Source: JAFAGX01 sp963759875
GTDB taxonomy: Bacteria > Acidobacteriota > Terriglobia > Terriglobales > Acidobacteriaceae
Direction of reading: 5' to 3'
NCBI GenBank assembly: GCA_963759875.1
Contig: CAVXBB010000005.1
Span: 496,001-560,000, forward strand
Length of the DNA stretch: 64,000 bases
Under the pieces are notes generated by a model. The model did not search any database. It was not told the origin of the DNA and saw nothing but the letters and a program-made list of their open reading frames with translations. Positions 22,558-30,759 of the stretch are shown here, piece after piece. A program made the position numbers and the translations under genes. The first letter of the stretch is position 1. Each line of letters starts with the position of its first letter.

Positions 22558-23838
22558 ATGGTCCAACACTTTTCTCAATTTCTGCCACCCACCGAAGCTG
22601 TCAAAATCCTCATCGTGCTCGTCTTGTCTTTTCTTATCGGGCTCGAGCGGGAGGAGCATAAAACAGACGGCGACTACTCCTTTGGCGGTGTGCGGACATT
22701 TCCGCTGATAGGACTCATAGGATATGCGGTGGCTCTGCTCTCCAAGGACCAACTGCTGCCGCTCTCTATTGGTTTTGCTGTCATAGGCGCATTTCTCTTG
22801 ATGGCATACCGGCACAAGCTGGCGGCAGGTGAGGCACTCGCTGAGGCGCCCGGCGTTACGACTGAGATCTCTGGGTTGACCACCTACGTGCTCGGAGCGG
22901 TGGTCTATCAAGGTTATTACTGGATTGCCACAACTATCGCCGTCGTCAGCTTGTTCTTGTTGGAACTCAAGGGAGTGCTGGAGGGATTATCAAAGCGACT
23001 CGCGCCGCACGAAATCCTGACGTTTACTAAATTCCTCGCCCTTACGGCCGTGATCCTCCCGACGTTGCCCAACACGCCATTCACTCCCTTCGCGCTCAAC
23101 CCGTTCAAGACTTGGTTATTGGTGGTCGCCGTATGCGGGATTTCCTATGGAAGTTACGTGCTTCTCGCAGTTACTAGGCAAAGCAGCGGCGTGCTTCTCT
23201 CTGGGGTACTGGGAGGCGCTTATTCCTCGACCGCAACTACGGTCGCATTGGCGAAGAAAGCTTCGCTTCAGAAAGCGGCGCATCTGTTCTCCGGCGGCAT
23301 CCTGGTCGCGTCTGCAATGATGTACCTGCGTGTCCTGATTCTCGTCATGCTCTTTAGTCGCACACTCTTGCACAGACTCGCGGTCCCGCTTCTCCTGATT
23401 GGATCTGCAGCTGCTTTGACAGGATGCCTCTGGTCACGTCGCGGACACGAGAGACCAGCGGAAAGCGGCGGCGAGTTCAACCCGAGAAACCCCCTGGAAC
23501 TGCGGTCCGCTTTTGTGTTTGCCATAATTTTTCTTGCCGTTCTAGTCATCTCTCGTATCGCAATGACTCATTTTGGAAACACGGGAATGTACGGTCTTGC
23601 GAGCCTTGTCGGCTTGATCGATGTCGACGCTTTTATTCTGGGTATGACCCAGTCAGCCGGGGCGCTCACGCCAGGTTCTTTGGCCGCAAACAGCATCCTG
23701 GTTGCTATCGCCAGCAACAACGTGGCGAAGGGTTTCTATGCATACGCATTCGCCGATCGAAGAACTGGCTTGCAGAGCCTAACCTTCTTAAGCGGCTTGG
23801 CTGGACTAAGTCTGATCCCGTGTTTGCTGTTAAGGTGA
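22558..23838 (+). CDS. DUF4010/MgtC-like multi-spanning membrane protein
   Basis: 426 residues with about eleven membrane segments. The N-terminal 140 residues match the MgtC/SapB-type opening (VLVLSFLIGLEREEHK, FGGVRTFPLIGLIGYAVALL), and the C-terminal two thirds match DUF4010 (YGSYVLLAVTRQSSGVLLSGVLGGAYSSTATTVALAKKA and GLASLVGLIDVDAFILGMTQ). Function of the family is not established; the MgtC-like part suggests a link to magnesium or phosphate stress. Co-transcribed with ppk2, which gives a phosphate-related context. Confidence 0.85.
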   Translation: MVQHFSQFLPPTEAVKILIVLVLSFLIGLEREEHKTDGDYSFGGVRTFPLIGLIGYAVALLSKDQLLPLSIGFAVIGAFLLMAYRHKLAAGEALAEAPGVTTEISGLTTYVLGAVVYQGYYWIATTIAVVSLFLLELKGVLEGLSKRLAPHEILTFTKFLALTAVILPTLPNTPFTPFALNPFKTWLLVVAVCGISYGSYVLLAVTRQSSGVLLSGVLGGAYSSTATTVALAKKASLQKAAHLFSGGILVASAMMYLRVLILVMLFSRTLLHRLAVPLLLIGSAAALTGCLWSRRGHERPAESGGEFNPRNPLELRSAFVFAIIFLAVLVISRIAMTHFGNTGMYGLASLVGLIDVDAFILGMTQSAGALTPGSLAANSILVAIASNNVAKGFYAYAFADRRTGLQSLTFLSGLAGLSLIPCLLLR

Positions 23839-23976
23839 CGCGTCTGCATTGCGTTCCACGAGCAGCAGAAATAGGTCTATTTTGTTCCCTTATCTTGAGG
23901 CGCTTAGGAGGTCATGAGCCAAGCGGAGCCAATTGCCGAAATCCTGAACGAAGCCGAAGGACTTGGAAGAAATATT

Positions 23977-24000
23977 TGGTGGAGGCGGCGGGAGTCGAAC
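23977..24000 (-). repeat. attL-like 24-bp copy of the tmRNA 3' end
   Basis: Reverse complement begins GTTCGACTCCCGCC and ends CCACCA, i.e. T-arm, acceptor and encoded CCA of ssrA, with no tmRNA body attached. Identical over 24 bases to 46823-46846. The region 23839-23976 left of it would have been the original downstream flank of ssrA. Confidence 0.65.
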
Positions 24001-24078
24001 TATTCCTGCACCAGTAGAATCTTTAAGTTGCTGATTCTACAAAGCGATAAAAACACCAAACCCGCTAGAATCGCATGG

Positions 24079-24104
24079 CACTAGCACAAAAAAAGCACAA
24101 ATTT
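24079..24104 (+). repeat. Inner terminal repeat (arm-site-like), left copy
   Basis: Shares CACTAGCACAAAA and AAGCACAA with the right copy at 46756-46780 (one substitution and one extra A in 26 bases). The doubled AGCACAA unit resembles direct-repeat arm sites of tyrosine recombinases. Located 78 bases inside the left att-like block. Confidence 0.55.
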
Positions 24105-24198
24105 GACTTTCAGTTTGGCTCCTCAGCGAAGCAAAAGGGTGGCAGTCGGCGCAATTTCGTCTTTGGCATACGGCGTGCTGCCACGTCTCCATCTGTCG

Positions 24199-24371
24199 TC
24201 AAATCATGCTGAGCAGACAGGCAAACTCCTCTCCCAGTTTCGGCTTCATAGATTGCATCTCTTTAAGGTGCTCGATGCGCTCGCTGCTCTCGTGAGCATG
24301 AATGCTTCCCAGTAGTCGAGATCGAGCCTTTGCGCGGTGGTCAGCACAGTTCGCTGGGTGTCCTGATTCAT
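24199..24371 (-). pseudogene. Small hypothetical gene with frameshift
   Basis: From the ATG at 24371, preceded by GGGAGGG, the frame reads MNQDTQRTVLTTAQRLDLDY-WEAFM and then degenerates. A different frame takes over with HAHESSERIEHLKEMQSMKP-KLGEEFACLLSMI and a stop at 24199. Both halves look like genuine protein and join near 24295, so an indel probably broke a gene of roughly 57 codons. No family recognised. Confidence 0.45.
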
Positions 24372-24567
24372 GTGCCCTCCCTGCTTCTCTTTTAATCTCA
24401 ATCGGGTAACCATCGGGGACCCTTACCAAGAACGCCCTCTTAAACCCGATCTATCCCGTGTGATTCGCGACCACGCCAGAAGTTGCGAGTTGCCGAATGC
24501 TCTATTCGGTTCTAGAATGGCGGCGATCAATCTGGAGTGCAAATTTGCTTCGCAAAAAGGAGACGAC

Positions 24568-25035
24568 ATGAAGGCAAGAACCATAGTGCTGACCTTGGCC
24601 CTGTGCTTTTTGGGCACTGGAGTGTGCTTCGCCCAGAACCCATCATTTATGGGCACCTGGAAACTCAACGAGGCCAAGTCGAAGCTCGCGCCTGGGGCAG
24701 CGAAGAACAATACGGTTGTCTACGAGCCCGCAGGTGATAATGTCAAAGTCACGATAGATGGTACCGACGCTGCAGGCAATCCGACGCATAGTGAGTGGAC
24801 AGGCAAGCTCGACGGCAAGGACTATCCGGTCACCGGCGATCCCAATTCAGACACGCGCTCCCTGGACAGGAGAACCGTCCATAAAATGGGTTTTACGGCG
24901 AAAAAAGGCAAGAAGGTTACGACTACCGGTACGATTATCTTGTCCGATGATGGCAAGAGCCGGACGGTTATTTCAAGCGGAACCGATGCGCAGGGGAACA
25001 AGTTCAAGAGTACCGCGGTTTACGATAAGCAGTAG
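24568..25035 (+). CDS. Secreted lipocalin-like hypothetical protein
   Basis: 155 residues; ATG at 24568 behind AAAAAGGAG. Signal peptide MKARTIVLTLALCFLGTGVCFA. The mature protein starts NPSFMGTWKLNEAKSKLAPG, the opening seen in many short acidobacterial secreted proteins (FxGTWKLNxxKSK), then alternates beta strands (NTVVYEPAGDNVKVTIDGTDAAG, VTTTGTIILSDDGKSRTVISSG) in a lipocalin- or META-like barrel pattern. Probably periplasmic. First intact gene of the island after the left end. Confidence 0.75.
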   Translation: MKARTIVLTLALCFLGTGVCFAQNPSFMGTWKLNEAKSKLAPGAAKNNTVVYEPAGDNVKVTIDGTDAAGNPTHSEWTGKLDGKDYPVTGDPNSDTRSLDRRTVHKMGFTAKKGKKVTTTGTIILSDDGKSRTVISSGTDAQGNKFKSTAVYDKQ

Positions 25036-25058
25036 CCAGATTCGCTGCGTATCGTAGT

Positions 25059-25077
25059 GCGCCCGGAACACGGGCGC
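25059..25077 (+). terminator. GC-rich hairpin after the secreted protein gene
   Basis: GCGCCCG-GAACA-CGGGCGC, a perfect 7-bp stem 24 bases behind the stop codon at 25035. There is no following T-run, so it may be a rho-assisted terminator or a protein site. Its core CCCGGAACACGGG loosely resembles the recurrent dyad but no sigma-54 element follows. Confidence 0.35.
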
Positions 25078-25311
25078 GTTGACTGTCGGAAATATCCTTT
25101 GGAGAATCGCCTCTCGCGAAATGGCAGCAGCACTGTGGCTACTGCAGCATGGTGCTGTAACCGAAACCCTTCTGCGCGGCACGGGCTGCGACGATGGCCT
25201 TTGCTTCTACCTTCGGTGATGACCTCCGTTTTTCAAGCTTGCGAATCACTCGATTTTGGCTTTACTCGTGAAAGAGAAAATGTTTTTCAGCTCAGAGGGA
25301 ACTAGGAACTG

Positions 25312-26451
25312 ATGAAACGCACGATTCGAATGGTTGTCGCAAGAATTTGTATTGTTACGTCGATTTTGCTAGCTGGAGTTGGACGGGCCGAAGAGCAGGA
25401 GCGAGTCGTAGCTATTAAACCACCGGCTACCCCACTGCCGGACGAGGGAACATCGCGTAATGTCACAAAGTTCTCTTTCATCGCCTATGGTGACACGCGA
25501 GGACGCCGCGACGGCATAGCGATTCAGTACGAACATTCACTGATCGTCGACTCCATGCTCGAGCAGGTGAAAAAACTGCAAAACACCGAATATCCGGTCC
25601 GATTCGTTCTGCAGTCGGGTGACGCAGTCGTCAGCGGAGTAGATGCGCACCAGTGGAATGTCAGCTTCGTTCCGCTAATCAATCGTTTGACAACGGAAGG
25701 CGGTGTTGCGTATTTTCTAGCACCCGGAAACCACGACGTGTCCGACTCGGAAAACGTCGAGGACACACAACGAAAATTGGGGCTGCAGAACTATCTGGAT
25801 GCCCTAAGAAATCTTATTCCGCCCAACGGATCCCCGCGACGCTTGTCGGGCTATCCCACGTACTCCTTTGGGTACGGGAACACCTTCCTGCTTGGATTCG
25901 ACGCCAACATCGCGCGCGATGAGAAACAGTTCCAATGGGTGAAAGCACAACTCCAGGGTCTCGACCGCAAGCGTTACATCAATATCATTATTTTTTGCCA
26001 TCAAGCCCCGTTTTCCTCCGGGCCGCACGGTGGGTCCCATGTAGAAGAACCGACAACGGAACTGAGGAGCAAGTACATGCCGCTGTTTCAGGCATATCAT
26101 GTGCGAGCCGTGTTTTCCGGTCATGAACATTTCTTCGAGCACTGGGTCGAGCATTACACAGATGCGAGTGGGACACATCGGATGGACCTGGTTGTCTCTG
26201 GCGGTGGCGGAGGGCCAATCTACGGCTACACTGGCGAGCCGAATCTAGACGAGTACCTAAAGGCGAACGCAGCCAGTAAGGTTGAATTGATCCATCTAGT
26301 AAAGCCGGGCGTGGAGCGAGGCGCCAACCCGTACCACTATCTGATCGTCCGGGTGGACGGGGAGAAGCTCGACATGGAGGTCATAGCTGTGGACTGGGGC
26401 GCTGGATTCGAACCGTATCGCAGCAATAAAGTTTCTTTCCAGGATCAGTGA
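25312..26451 (+). CDS. Secreted calcineurin-like metallophosphoesterase
   Basis: 379 residues. Signal peptide MKRTIRMVVARICIVTSILLAGVGRA. Metallophosphoesterase motifs appear in order: AYGDTRGRRDG (with the metal-binding Asp, the usual DxH replaced by DTR as in some secreted members), LQSGDAVVSG (GD), APGNHDVSD (GNHD), FCHQAPFSSGPHG (H) and FSGHEHFFEHW (GHxH). Acts in the periplasm on phosphomonoesters, diesters or nucleotides. Stands alone; a second unrelated phosphatase of the Shelph type lies at 30760. The replacement of the first His is worth noting but is known in the superfamily. Confidence 0.83.
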   Translation: MKRTIRMVVARICIVTSILLAGVGRAEEQERVVAIKPPATPLPDEGTSRNVTKFSFIAYGDTRGRRDGIAIQYEHSLIVDSMLEQVKKLQNTEYPVRFVLQSGDAVVSGVDAHQWNVSFVPLINRLTTEGGVAYFLAPGNHDVSDSENVEDTQRKLGLQNYLDALRNLIPPNGSPRRLSGYPTYSFGYGNTFLLGFDANIARDEKQFQWVKAQLQGLDRKRYINIIIFCHQAPFSSGPHGGSHVEEPTTELRSKYMPLFQAYHVRAVFSGHEHFFEHWVEHYTDASGTHRMDLVVSGGGGGPIYGYTGEPNLDEYLKANAASKVELIHLVKPGVERGANPYHYLIVRVDGEKLDMEVIAVDWGAGFEPYRSNKVSFQDQ

Positions 26452-26715
26452 GGAACAGGTCTTCTCCTACTGATCAATTGTCCTGGAATCGGTCGCTTTG
26501 AACTGAGGTGGCTTGCACCGATTGTTTGATCAGAGAAGGCTTCATCGGGAGTTTGTCGGTAAGGTAACTCACATGGGCAATTCCTGACCCGAACTACGCC
26601 TGGATGTTAACTCTACGCTAATCTTCTGCAGCAACTGTAAGGACTCCAAAATCGAATGTTTTAGGTGAAAACGAAACATCGATAACAAACGGAAAGAAGA
26701 TTTACAATTGCGTAC

Positions 26716-27474
26716 ATGTTCGCATTTAGCACAGCGAAAGGCAGATTTGGTACCTGCTTCGCAGGAGTCATTCTCTCCCTTCTTGTCGCCATGCCCGCAT
26801 CGACGGAACAGTTGCACGACGTGGAACAGTTCTTACAAGAACACCACATCTCCATTACGGAGCAAACTGTAATTGCCGCGCTACGAAATGAGGATCCTGG
26901 CATACGCAGGGCAGCCGCGCAGGTCTTATCAAGTCGGTGGCCAAGAGACGCGGCGGAACCTATTGAAGTGGCTATGTGGCAAGAAGACGATGAGTTGATC
27001 CGCGTCAGTCTGGCGACCGATCTCGCTAGACTGGGAGACAGTGCCGGGCGCAAAGTGCTGTTGAGTGAGTGCCACAATCCCGGCAACTGGGGAAGTACCA
27101 GAATGTTTGCGGCTAGAAGTGTGACTGAGCTTCACGACGATTCCTGCGTGGAGTCAGTTCTCGAAATACTGGGGTCGGACAGCGACCCGCAAGATACGAA
27201 CGGCAAAATGGATGCCCTGTATCTCGTGCCGAGCGTGATCAAACATTTTACTGCGCAGGAATACCAAAAGGTTCTGGATCTGGCGGTGAACGCTCTCAAT
27301 GACCCTGACCTAAGGATACGGTTAACAGCTAGTATTATGCTGGGTGGCGTCGGAGATACTTCTGTAATGCCCGCTTTACAGGCCGCCATTGCGAGCGAGC
27401 AAGATCAAACAGTCCATAGTGCGATGCTACTGGACTTGAAGCGGCTGTCGGATTTGCAGCGAGGACGAAAGTAG
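26716..27474 (+). CDS. Secreted HEAT-repeat protein
   Basis: 252 residues. A signal segment FGTCFAGVILSLLVAMPASTEQ is followed by about five HEAT-like repeats: VIAALRNEDPGIRRAAAQVLSSR, AMWQEDDELIRVSLATDLARLGD, STRMFAARSVTELHD, LAVNALNDPDLRIRLTASIMLGGVGD and ALQAAIASEQDQTVHSAMLLDLKRL. Such solenoids are protein-binding platforms. No catalytic motif. The gene has no close partner; the start ATG at 26716 lacks a strong ribosome-binding site. Periplasmic location inferred. Confidence 0.65.
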   Translation: MFAFSTAKGRFGTCFAGVILSLLVAMPASTEQLHDVEQFLQEHHISITEQTVIAALRNEDPGIRRAAAQVLSSRWPRDAAEPIEVAMWQEDDELIRVSLATDLARLGDSAGRKVLLSECHNPGNWGSTRMFAARSVTELHDDSCVESVLEILGSDSDPQDTNGKMDALYLVPSVIKHFTAQEYQKVLDLAVNALNDPDLRIRLTASIMLGGVGDTSVMPALQAAIASEQDQTVHSAMLLDLKRLSDLQRGRK

Positions 27475-27600
27475 CCGGCCGTTGGATAGCGACGCCACTA
27501 CCCTGCGATGTGTTCTGCCCATCCTGTCCTTCTTTTCACCACTACTCGTTCTGAGTGTAAGTGTGGGTGAGTTCGCCGTAATCCTCAAGCTCTTTCGTTT

Positions 27601-28068
27601 TCATTTCTTCTTGCTGGGATCGTCTGGCGGGTCGTCGACATAGTTGATTTTCAGAGGCGACATCCCGTGGATCTGGATAACCGTTTCTCCAGACGCAGCA
27701 GCGTAGTGATGCACGCTAGGATCCAGGTAGGCGAAGCTGCCCGATGGGAAGCTCATCATATTGCTGGCGTCGAACTCGTCCCCCATACCAACTTTCAGAA
27801 TCCCAGAGAGCACCGTAACGTTCTCACGATTGGGATGGGTGTGAGGCGCGATCTTGTAGCCATCAGGCATCTTAAGGCGGACGGTGAAATCGCCCGTCGA
27901 GGCCGTCGGGTCACCTTCTAGGACGGCCATTTGCGCTCCTGACGGGAGAGACGGCGGAGCCGGACCGAACTTGACTTGATCGGGGGTGAACGCGTTTTGG
28001 GCTTGGGACGGCTCCGCCGCGACGAGCGCAGCTACGGTGAGCGCAAGAACGAAGGAGACTCGTTTCAT
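27601..28068 (-). CDS. Secreted cupin-domain protein
   Basis: 155 residues. Signal peptide MKRVSFVLALTVAALVAAEPSQA with GGAGG-like site upstream. The cupin core is KMPDGYKIAPHTHPNRENVTVLSGILKVGMGDEF (motif 1, metal ligands H, H and E) followed by PSGSFAYLDPSVHHYAAASGETVIQIHG (motif 2, His). The first residues DQVKFGPAPPSLPSGAQMAVLEGDP are typical of the small secreted cupins (DUF4437-like) common in soil bacteria. Enzymatic role unknown; single-gene unit. Clear and complete. Confidence 0.8.
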   Translation of the reverse strand: MKRVSFVLALTVAALVAAEPSQAQNAFTPDQVKFGPAPPSLPSGAQMAVLEGDPTASTGDFTVRLKMPDGYKIAPHTHPNRENVTVLSGILKVGMGDEFDASNMMSFPSGSFAYLDPSVHHYAAASGETVIQIHGMSPLKINYVDDPPDDPSKKK

Positions 28069-28495
28069 TGGTGCTTCCTCCAGTCCGGCGGCATGATAAT
28101 TTATTTAATTCTTGTTGGCCAGCACAGCCGGAAAAATGCCGGTGTCGAGCTACAATACTGAGAAGTCGCCGCCGAATTGCTACGATCTGGCTCCGACCGG
28201 TAACGGTCATGATAGGTTCTGAGTGAGATCGCTTTCCATGAGATTACTTGTCACTGTGCCCTCGCCGGACGCTATAGGTCGGCGGCACGGACAGCGGTAG
28301 ACCTCGCAGACCTCGCCCATGCCGCCAGTGCCGTGGATGCGGGATTCGCTTTCCTGATTAAACGTTGGATGACGTTGGATGAGGACGGCATGCTGGCTGC
28401 CGATACGCGAAGCTGCGATGAGGGTTGCAATTTCTGACGAGGCTATTGACTTTGCTACTGGCGGGGCATTCAATCTCTCGATCGAGGCTTCCGCT
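28069..28495. other. Intergenic stretch with possible coding relics
   Basis: Contains the upstream region of the cupin gene and, at about 28205-28495, degenerate sequence. On the minus strand a short GTGGMGEV tract looks like a Ser/Thr-kinase glycine loop, but nothing kinase-like follows. A tandem GATGAC-GTTGGAT duplication is seen at 28367-28385. No intact gene. Confidence 0.35.
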
Positions 28496-28849
28496 ATGTA
28501 TGCCACGCCTATCCCAATTCCAGAATTGACGCTCGAAGCAGTAACAACCGCTGAAGAAATTCTCGTCCGGTGCTCGGGCAGGATTACATGGAGGACATCG
28601 ACCGTGCTACACATTACAGTCCGGAGCCTCATGCCGGAAACGAAGTGCGTGGTGCTGGACTTAACTGACGTGAACGACATCGACAGTTTTGGTCTCGGTG
28701 CGCTTGTGGGTGTGTACCTGTCTGCCAAAAGACGCCATTGCGAACTGAAAGTGATCAGCCCGGAACAACGGGTGCAGGAGCTAATTCGTATCACGAAGTT
28801 ACCTTTCGATGGGCGCGGAGGAAACTGGTTTGAAGGCTATTGGCTCTGA
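28496..28849 (+). CDS. STAS-domain anti-sigma-antagonist-like protein
   Basis: 117 residues from the ATG at 28496 with a GAGG site 8 bases upstream; an ATG at 28379 is in frame but its leading segment is not STAS-like. The domain is complete: LEAVTTAEEILVRCSGRITWRTSTVLHITVRSLM, the core VVLDLTDVNDIDSFGLGALVGVYLSAKRRHCELKVISPEQRVQELIRITKL. The conserved Ser of the DSFGLGAL loop is the position phosphorylated in SpoIIAA/RsbV proteins. Function would be partner-switching with an anti-sigma kinase, none of which is in the window. Ends with FDGRGGNWFEGYWL. Confidence 0.78.
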   Translation: MYATPIPIPELTLEAVTTAEEILVRCSGRITWRTSTVLHITVRSLMPETKCVVLDLTDVNDIDSFGLGALVGVYLSAKRRHCELKVISPEQRVQELIRITKLPFDGRGGNWFEGYWL

Positions 28850-29057
28850 GTCTTGCGTCGCCATCCCATGATCGGCTGAACATCTCGCACTACCTCATCA
28901 TCGATAAGGTCGATGATTGCCGCATTGGGTGTGCGCTCGGTAAACGTCATTGGTTGCATTGGCTGCGGCATCTATTGCGGCCACTGCGAAATGGGAAAAA
29001 GGATCGGTTAGCGACTCGAAGTGCGGCGTTAAGGGGGTGGGTGCTGGCCATGTGTAA

Positions 29058-29390
29058 TGTGGGAGTAAATGTCTCACGGCGGGTGAACATGTGGTATTTG
29101 TCAACGAGTCGAATCACAAGGTTCTTAACGTCGAAAATCCGGATAGCTTGAAGAATCTAATGGGACATTGCGTTGCCGTGAAGGGTGCGGTGGACGATGC
29201 TACAGGTATGATTCACGTGGATGAGGTGAACCAGCTCTCCGAGAAGGGTCAAAAGACAGCTGAGGCGCTGAGGCAGCGATGGAATAAAAAGGAACGAATA
29301 GCACAATTTGAACGGCGTCCAAAGCAGCCGCAATTTGGCTGCTTTTTCGTTGATGGCAAGAAAATAACGATCAATTCAAGCAGCCGTTAG
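29058..29390 (+). pseudogene. N-truncated secreted-protein relic reading into a terminator
   Basis: The frame is open from just after a TAA at 29055; the only start is a GTG at 29091. The part EHVVFVNESNHKVLNVENPDSLKNLMGHCVAVKGAVDDATGMIHVDEV is the C-terminal beta region of a common small acidobacterial secreted family (xxVFVxxxxxKVxxVxNPDxLKxxxGxxVxVxGxVD...IHV). The N-terminal signal and the preceding Cys motif are missing. The final 40 codons are Lys/Arg/Gln-rich and run through a hairpin-T-run terminator, so they are probably not native. Confidence 0.5.
29322..29347 (+). terminator. Rho-independent terminator
   Basis: AAGCAGCC stem, 7-base loop, GGCTGCTT stem followed by TTT; a perfect 8-bp stem with T-run. 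It marks the original 3' end of the relic gene. Confidence 0.7.
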
Positions 29391-29541
29391 GATCGGCTTC
29401 TGTGTCTTCTCGTGATGAGGGAATTACGATATCTCTTGCGCTCCTTGCATGACGAGCCGCAGCCCATCCTCGCGCCTCCCACGCCGTCAGTGCCGAGCTC
29501 ACCTCAACGATAACTCCAGCCCAAGCGGAAGGGTCGTGTAT

Positions 29542-30363
29542 TCAGTACAGGACTTCGTTCTCACCCTTTTCGGAGATCAGCTTCTGAAAATGTTCCACGA
29601 TCCTGTCGCGTCGTGCCATTACGGACTTGACCTCGTCCTTCGTGAGATAAGGCTTTGTTACTTCTGCTAGTCGGTTCGCATCAAGGGCTTTGAGGCCTTC
29701 CAGCAATTGCCGATCACAACGTACCAGAATACTCGGGTCCTGCAGATCCTTAAAGAGGCGGAAGGCTCGGCTAAAATCAATCCTCCAAATCTGCCAGTTC
29801 TCACTAATCAGCACATTCGTGAGATTCGGGTCGGTATCGTACACCAATTGGTCAAAGACCCGTATCTTGTACATCTGCTTGTTCCAAGCTTCCTGATCCG
29901 GCACCTCAATCTTCTGTCTCACACGTTCTTCTTCGTCCATCTTCACCGGCAACCACCAGCTCAGCGATCCAGTCTTGCCATTCCATTTGCGTTCAACATA
30001 CACGGGTAACATATCGTCCATTCCAATCTGTTCAGCTAACAAATAAGCGGCGATGTTGTACTTGTAGGAGTCAACGAAGTACATTTCGCGGCGGCCGTTC
30101 GCAAACTGCATGTCAGTCCTGTGTTCATCAATAGACTGGAAGGAAGCGTCGTGTGTAATTGTGCCGTCGCTCAATGTGAGCCGTGATGTGTTGGTGAGGC
30201 CTTTTTTCGATTGCTTGCTGGCCACGATCTGAGCAGTAAGTAGGAAATGCTTAATTTGCTCTTTGGTTAGGGTTGCTTCATCAGTTGCAGTGGCAATTCC
30301 GACGCAAGCCAGGCAAACCGCGGAAATAGTCCACCTTCGCCAAGGAAGACAATGTGTGTGCAT
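29542..30363 (-). CDS. Secreted protein with PI3/4-kinase- or FAM20-like motif pattern
   Basis: 273 residues with a signal sequence (TISAVCLACVGIATA). No family is recalled with certainty. The ordered motifs SYKYNIAAYLLAEQIGMDDMLPVYVER, then VFDQLVYDTDPNLTNVLI and WQIWRIDFSRAFR resemble the catalytic core of PI3/4-kinase-like and FAM20-like folds, where a D-x4-N stretch and a later Asp bind the nucleotide-metal. DTDPNLTN gives D-x(3-4)-N and WRIDFSRAF the metal Asp. A conserved-looking front helix includes FLLTAQIVASKQSKKGLTNTSRLTLSDG. If right, it would be a secreted kinase or pseudokinase. This is inference from motif spacing. Confidence 0.6.
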   Translation of the reverse strand: MHTHCLPWRRWTISAVCLACVGIATATDEATLTKEQIKHFLLTAQIVASKQSKKGLTNTSRLTLSDGTITHDASFQSIDEHRTDMQFANGRREMYFVDSYKYNIAAYLLAEQIGMDDMLPVYVERKWNGKTGSLSWWLPVKMDEEERVRQKIEVPDQEAWNKQMYKIRVFDQLVYDTDPNLTNVLISENWQIWRIDFSRAFRLFKDLQDPSILVRCDRQLLEGLKALDANRLAEVTKPYLTKDEVKSVMARRDRIVEHFQKLISEKGENEVLY

Positions 30364-30759
30364 CGAAGTAGTACCTCCACGAAAAACGCCCCGAAATTTA
30401 CTCCCACATCAGTATTCCGACAACTGGATTTTTGCTAGCGAATTTCCGTACCGATTTAAGACCTTTAGCTTCAATTAACGAGCGCGACAGGCCGACCACA
30501 TCGACCGGGCAGATCTCCGGGTCGTGTAATGGAGCAACCCGCATCTTCTCCGTGTTTACCCTGGACTCTCATTCGGCCACCTTAATCTGTTGACAGGCCG
30601 GAATAGGATGCCTAATATGCACACTCCATAAAGGTTCTTCAAAGGTTCTTCATCGCGGCGTAGGATGAATCAACGATGGCACCTCCTGCAGCGGCGTCTT
30701 CCTTGGCTGGAGCGGCAGCGTCAACGGCTTCACGCAAGTGCGCCCTAGGGGGCACTAAG
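30364..30759. other. Intergenic stretch, nothing convincing
   Basis: The 396 bases between the divergent genes at 30363 and 30760 hold no credible ORF. A direct repeat AAAGGTTCTTCA occurs twice in tandem at about 30630-30653. The in-frame extension of the next gene into this region (from 30676) lacks a signal peptide and is rejected. Confidence 0.45.

Noticed and set aside
28207..28340. GTGGMGEV tract resembling a Ser/Thr-kinase glycine loop on the minus strand
   Set aside because: No catalytic loop or other kinase motif follows in any frame; at most a tiny relic.
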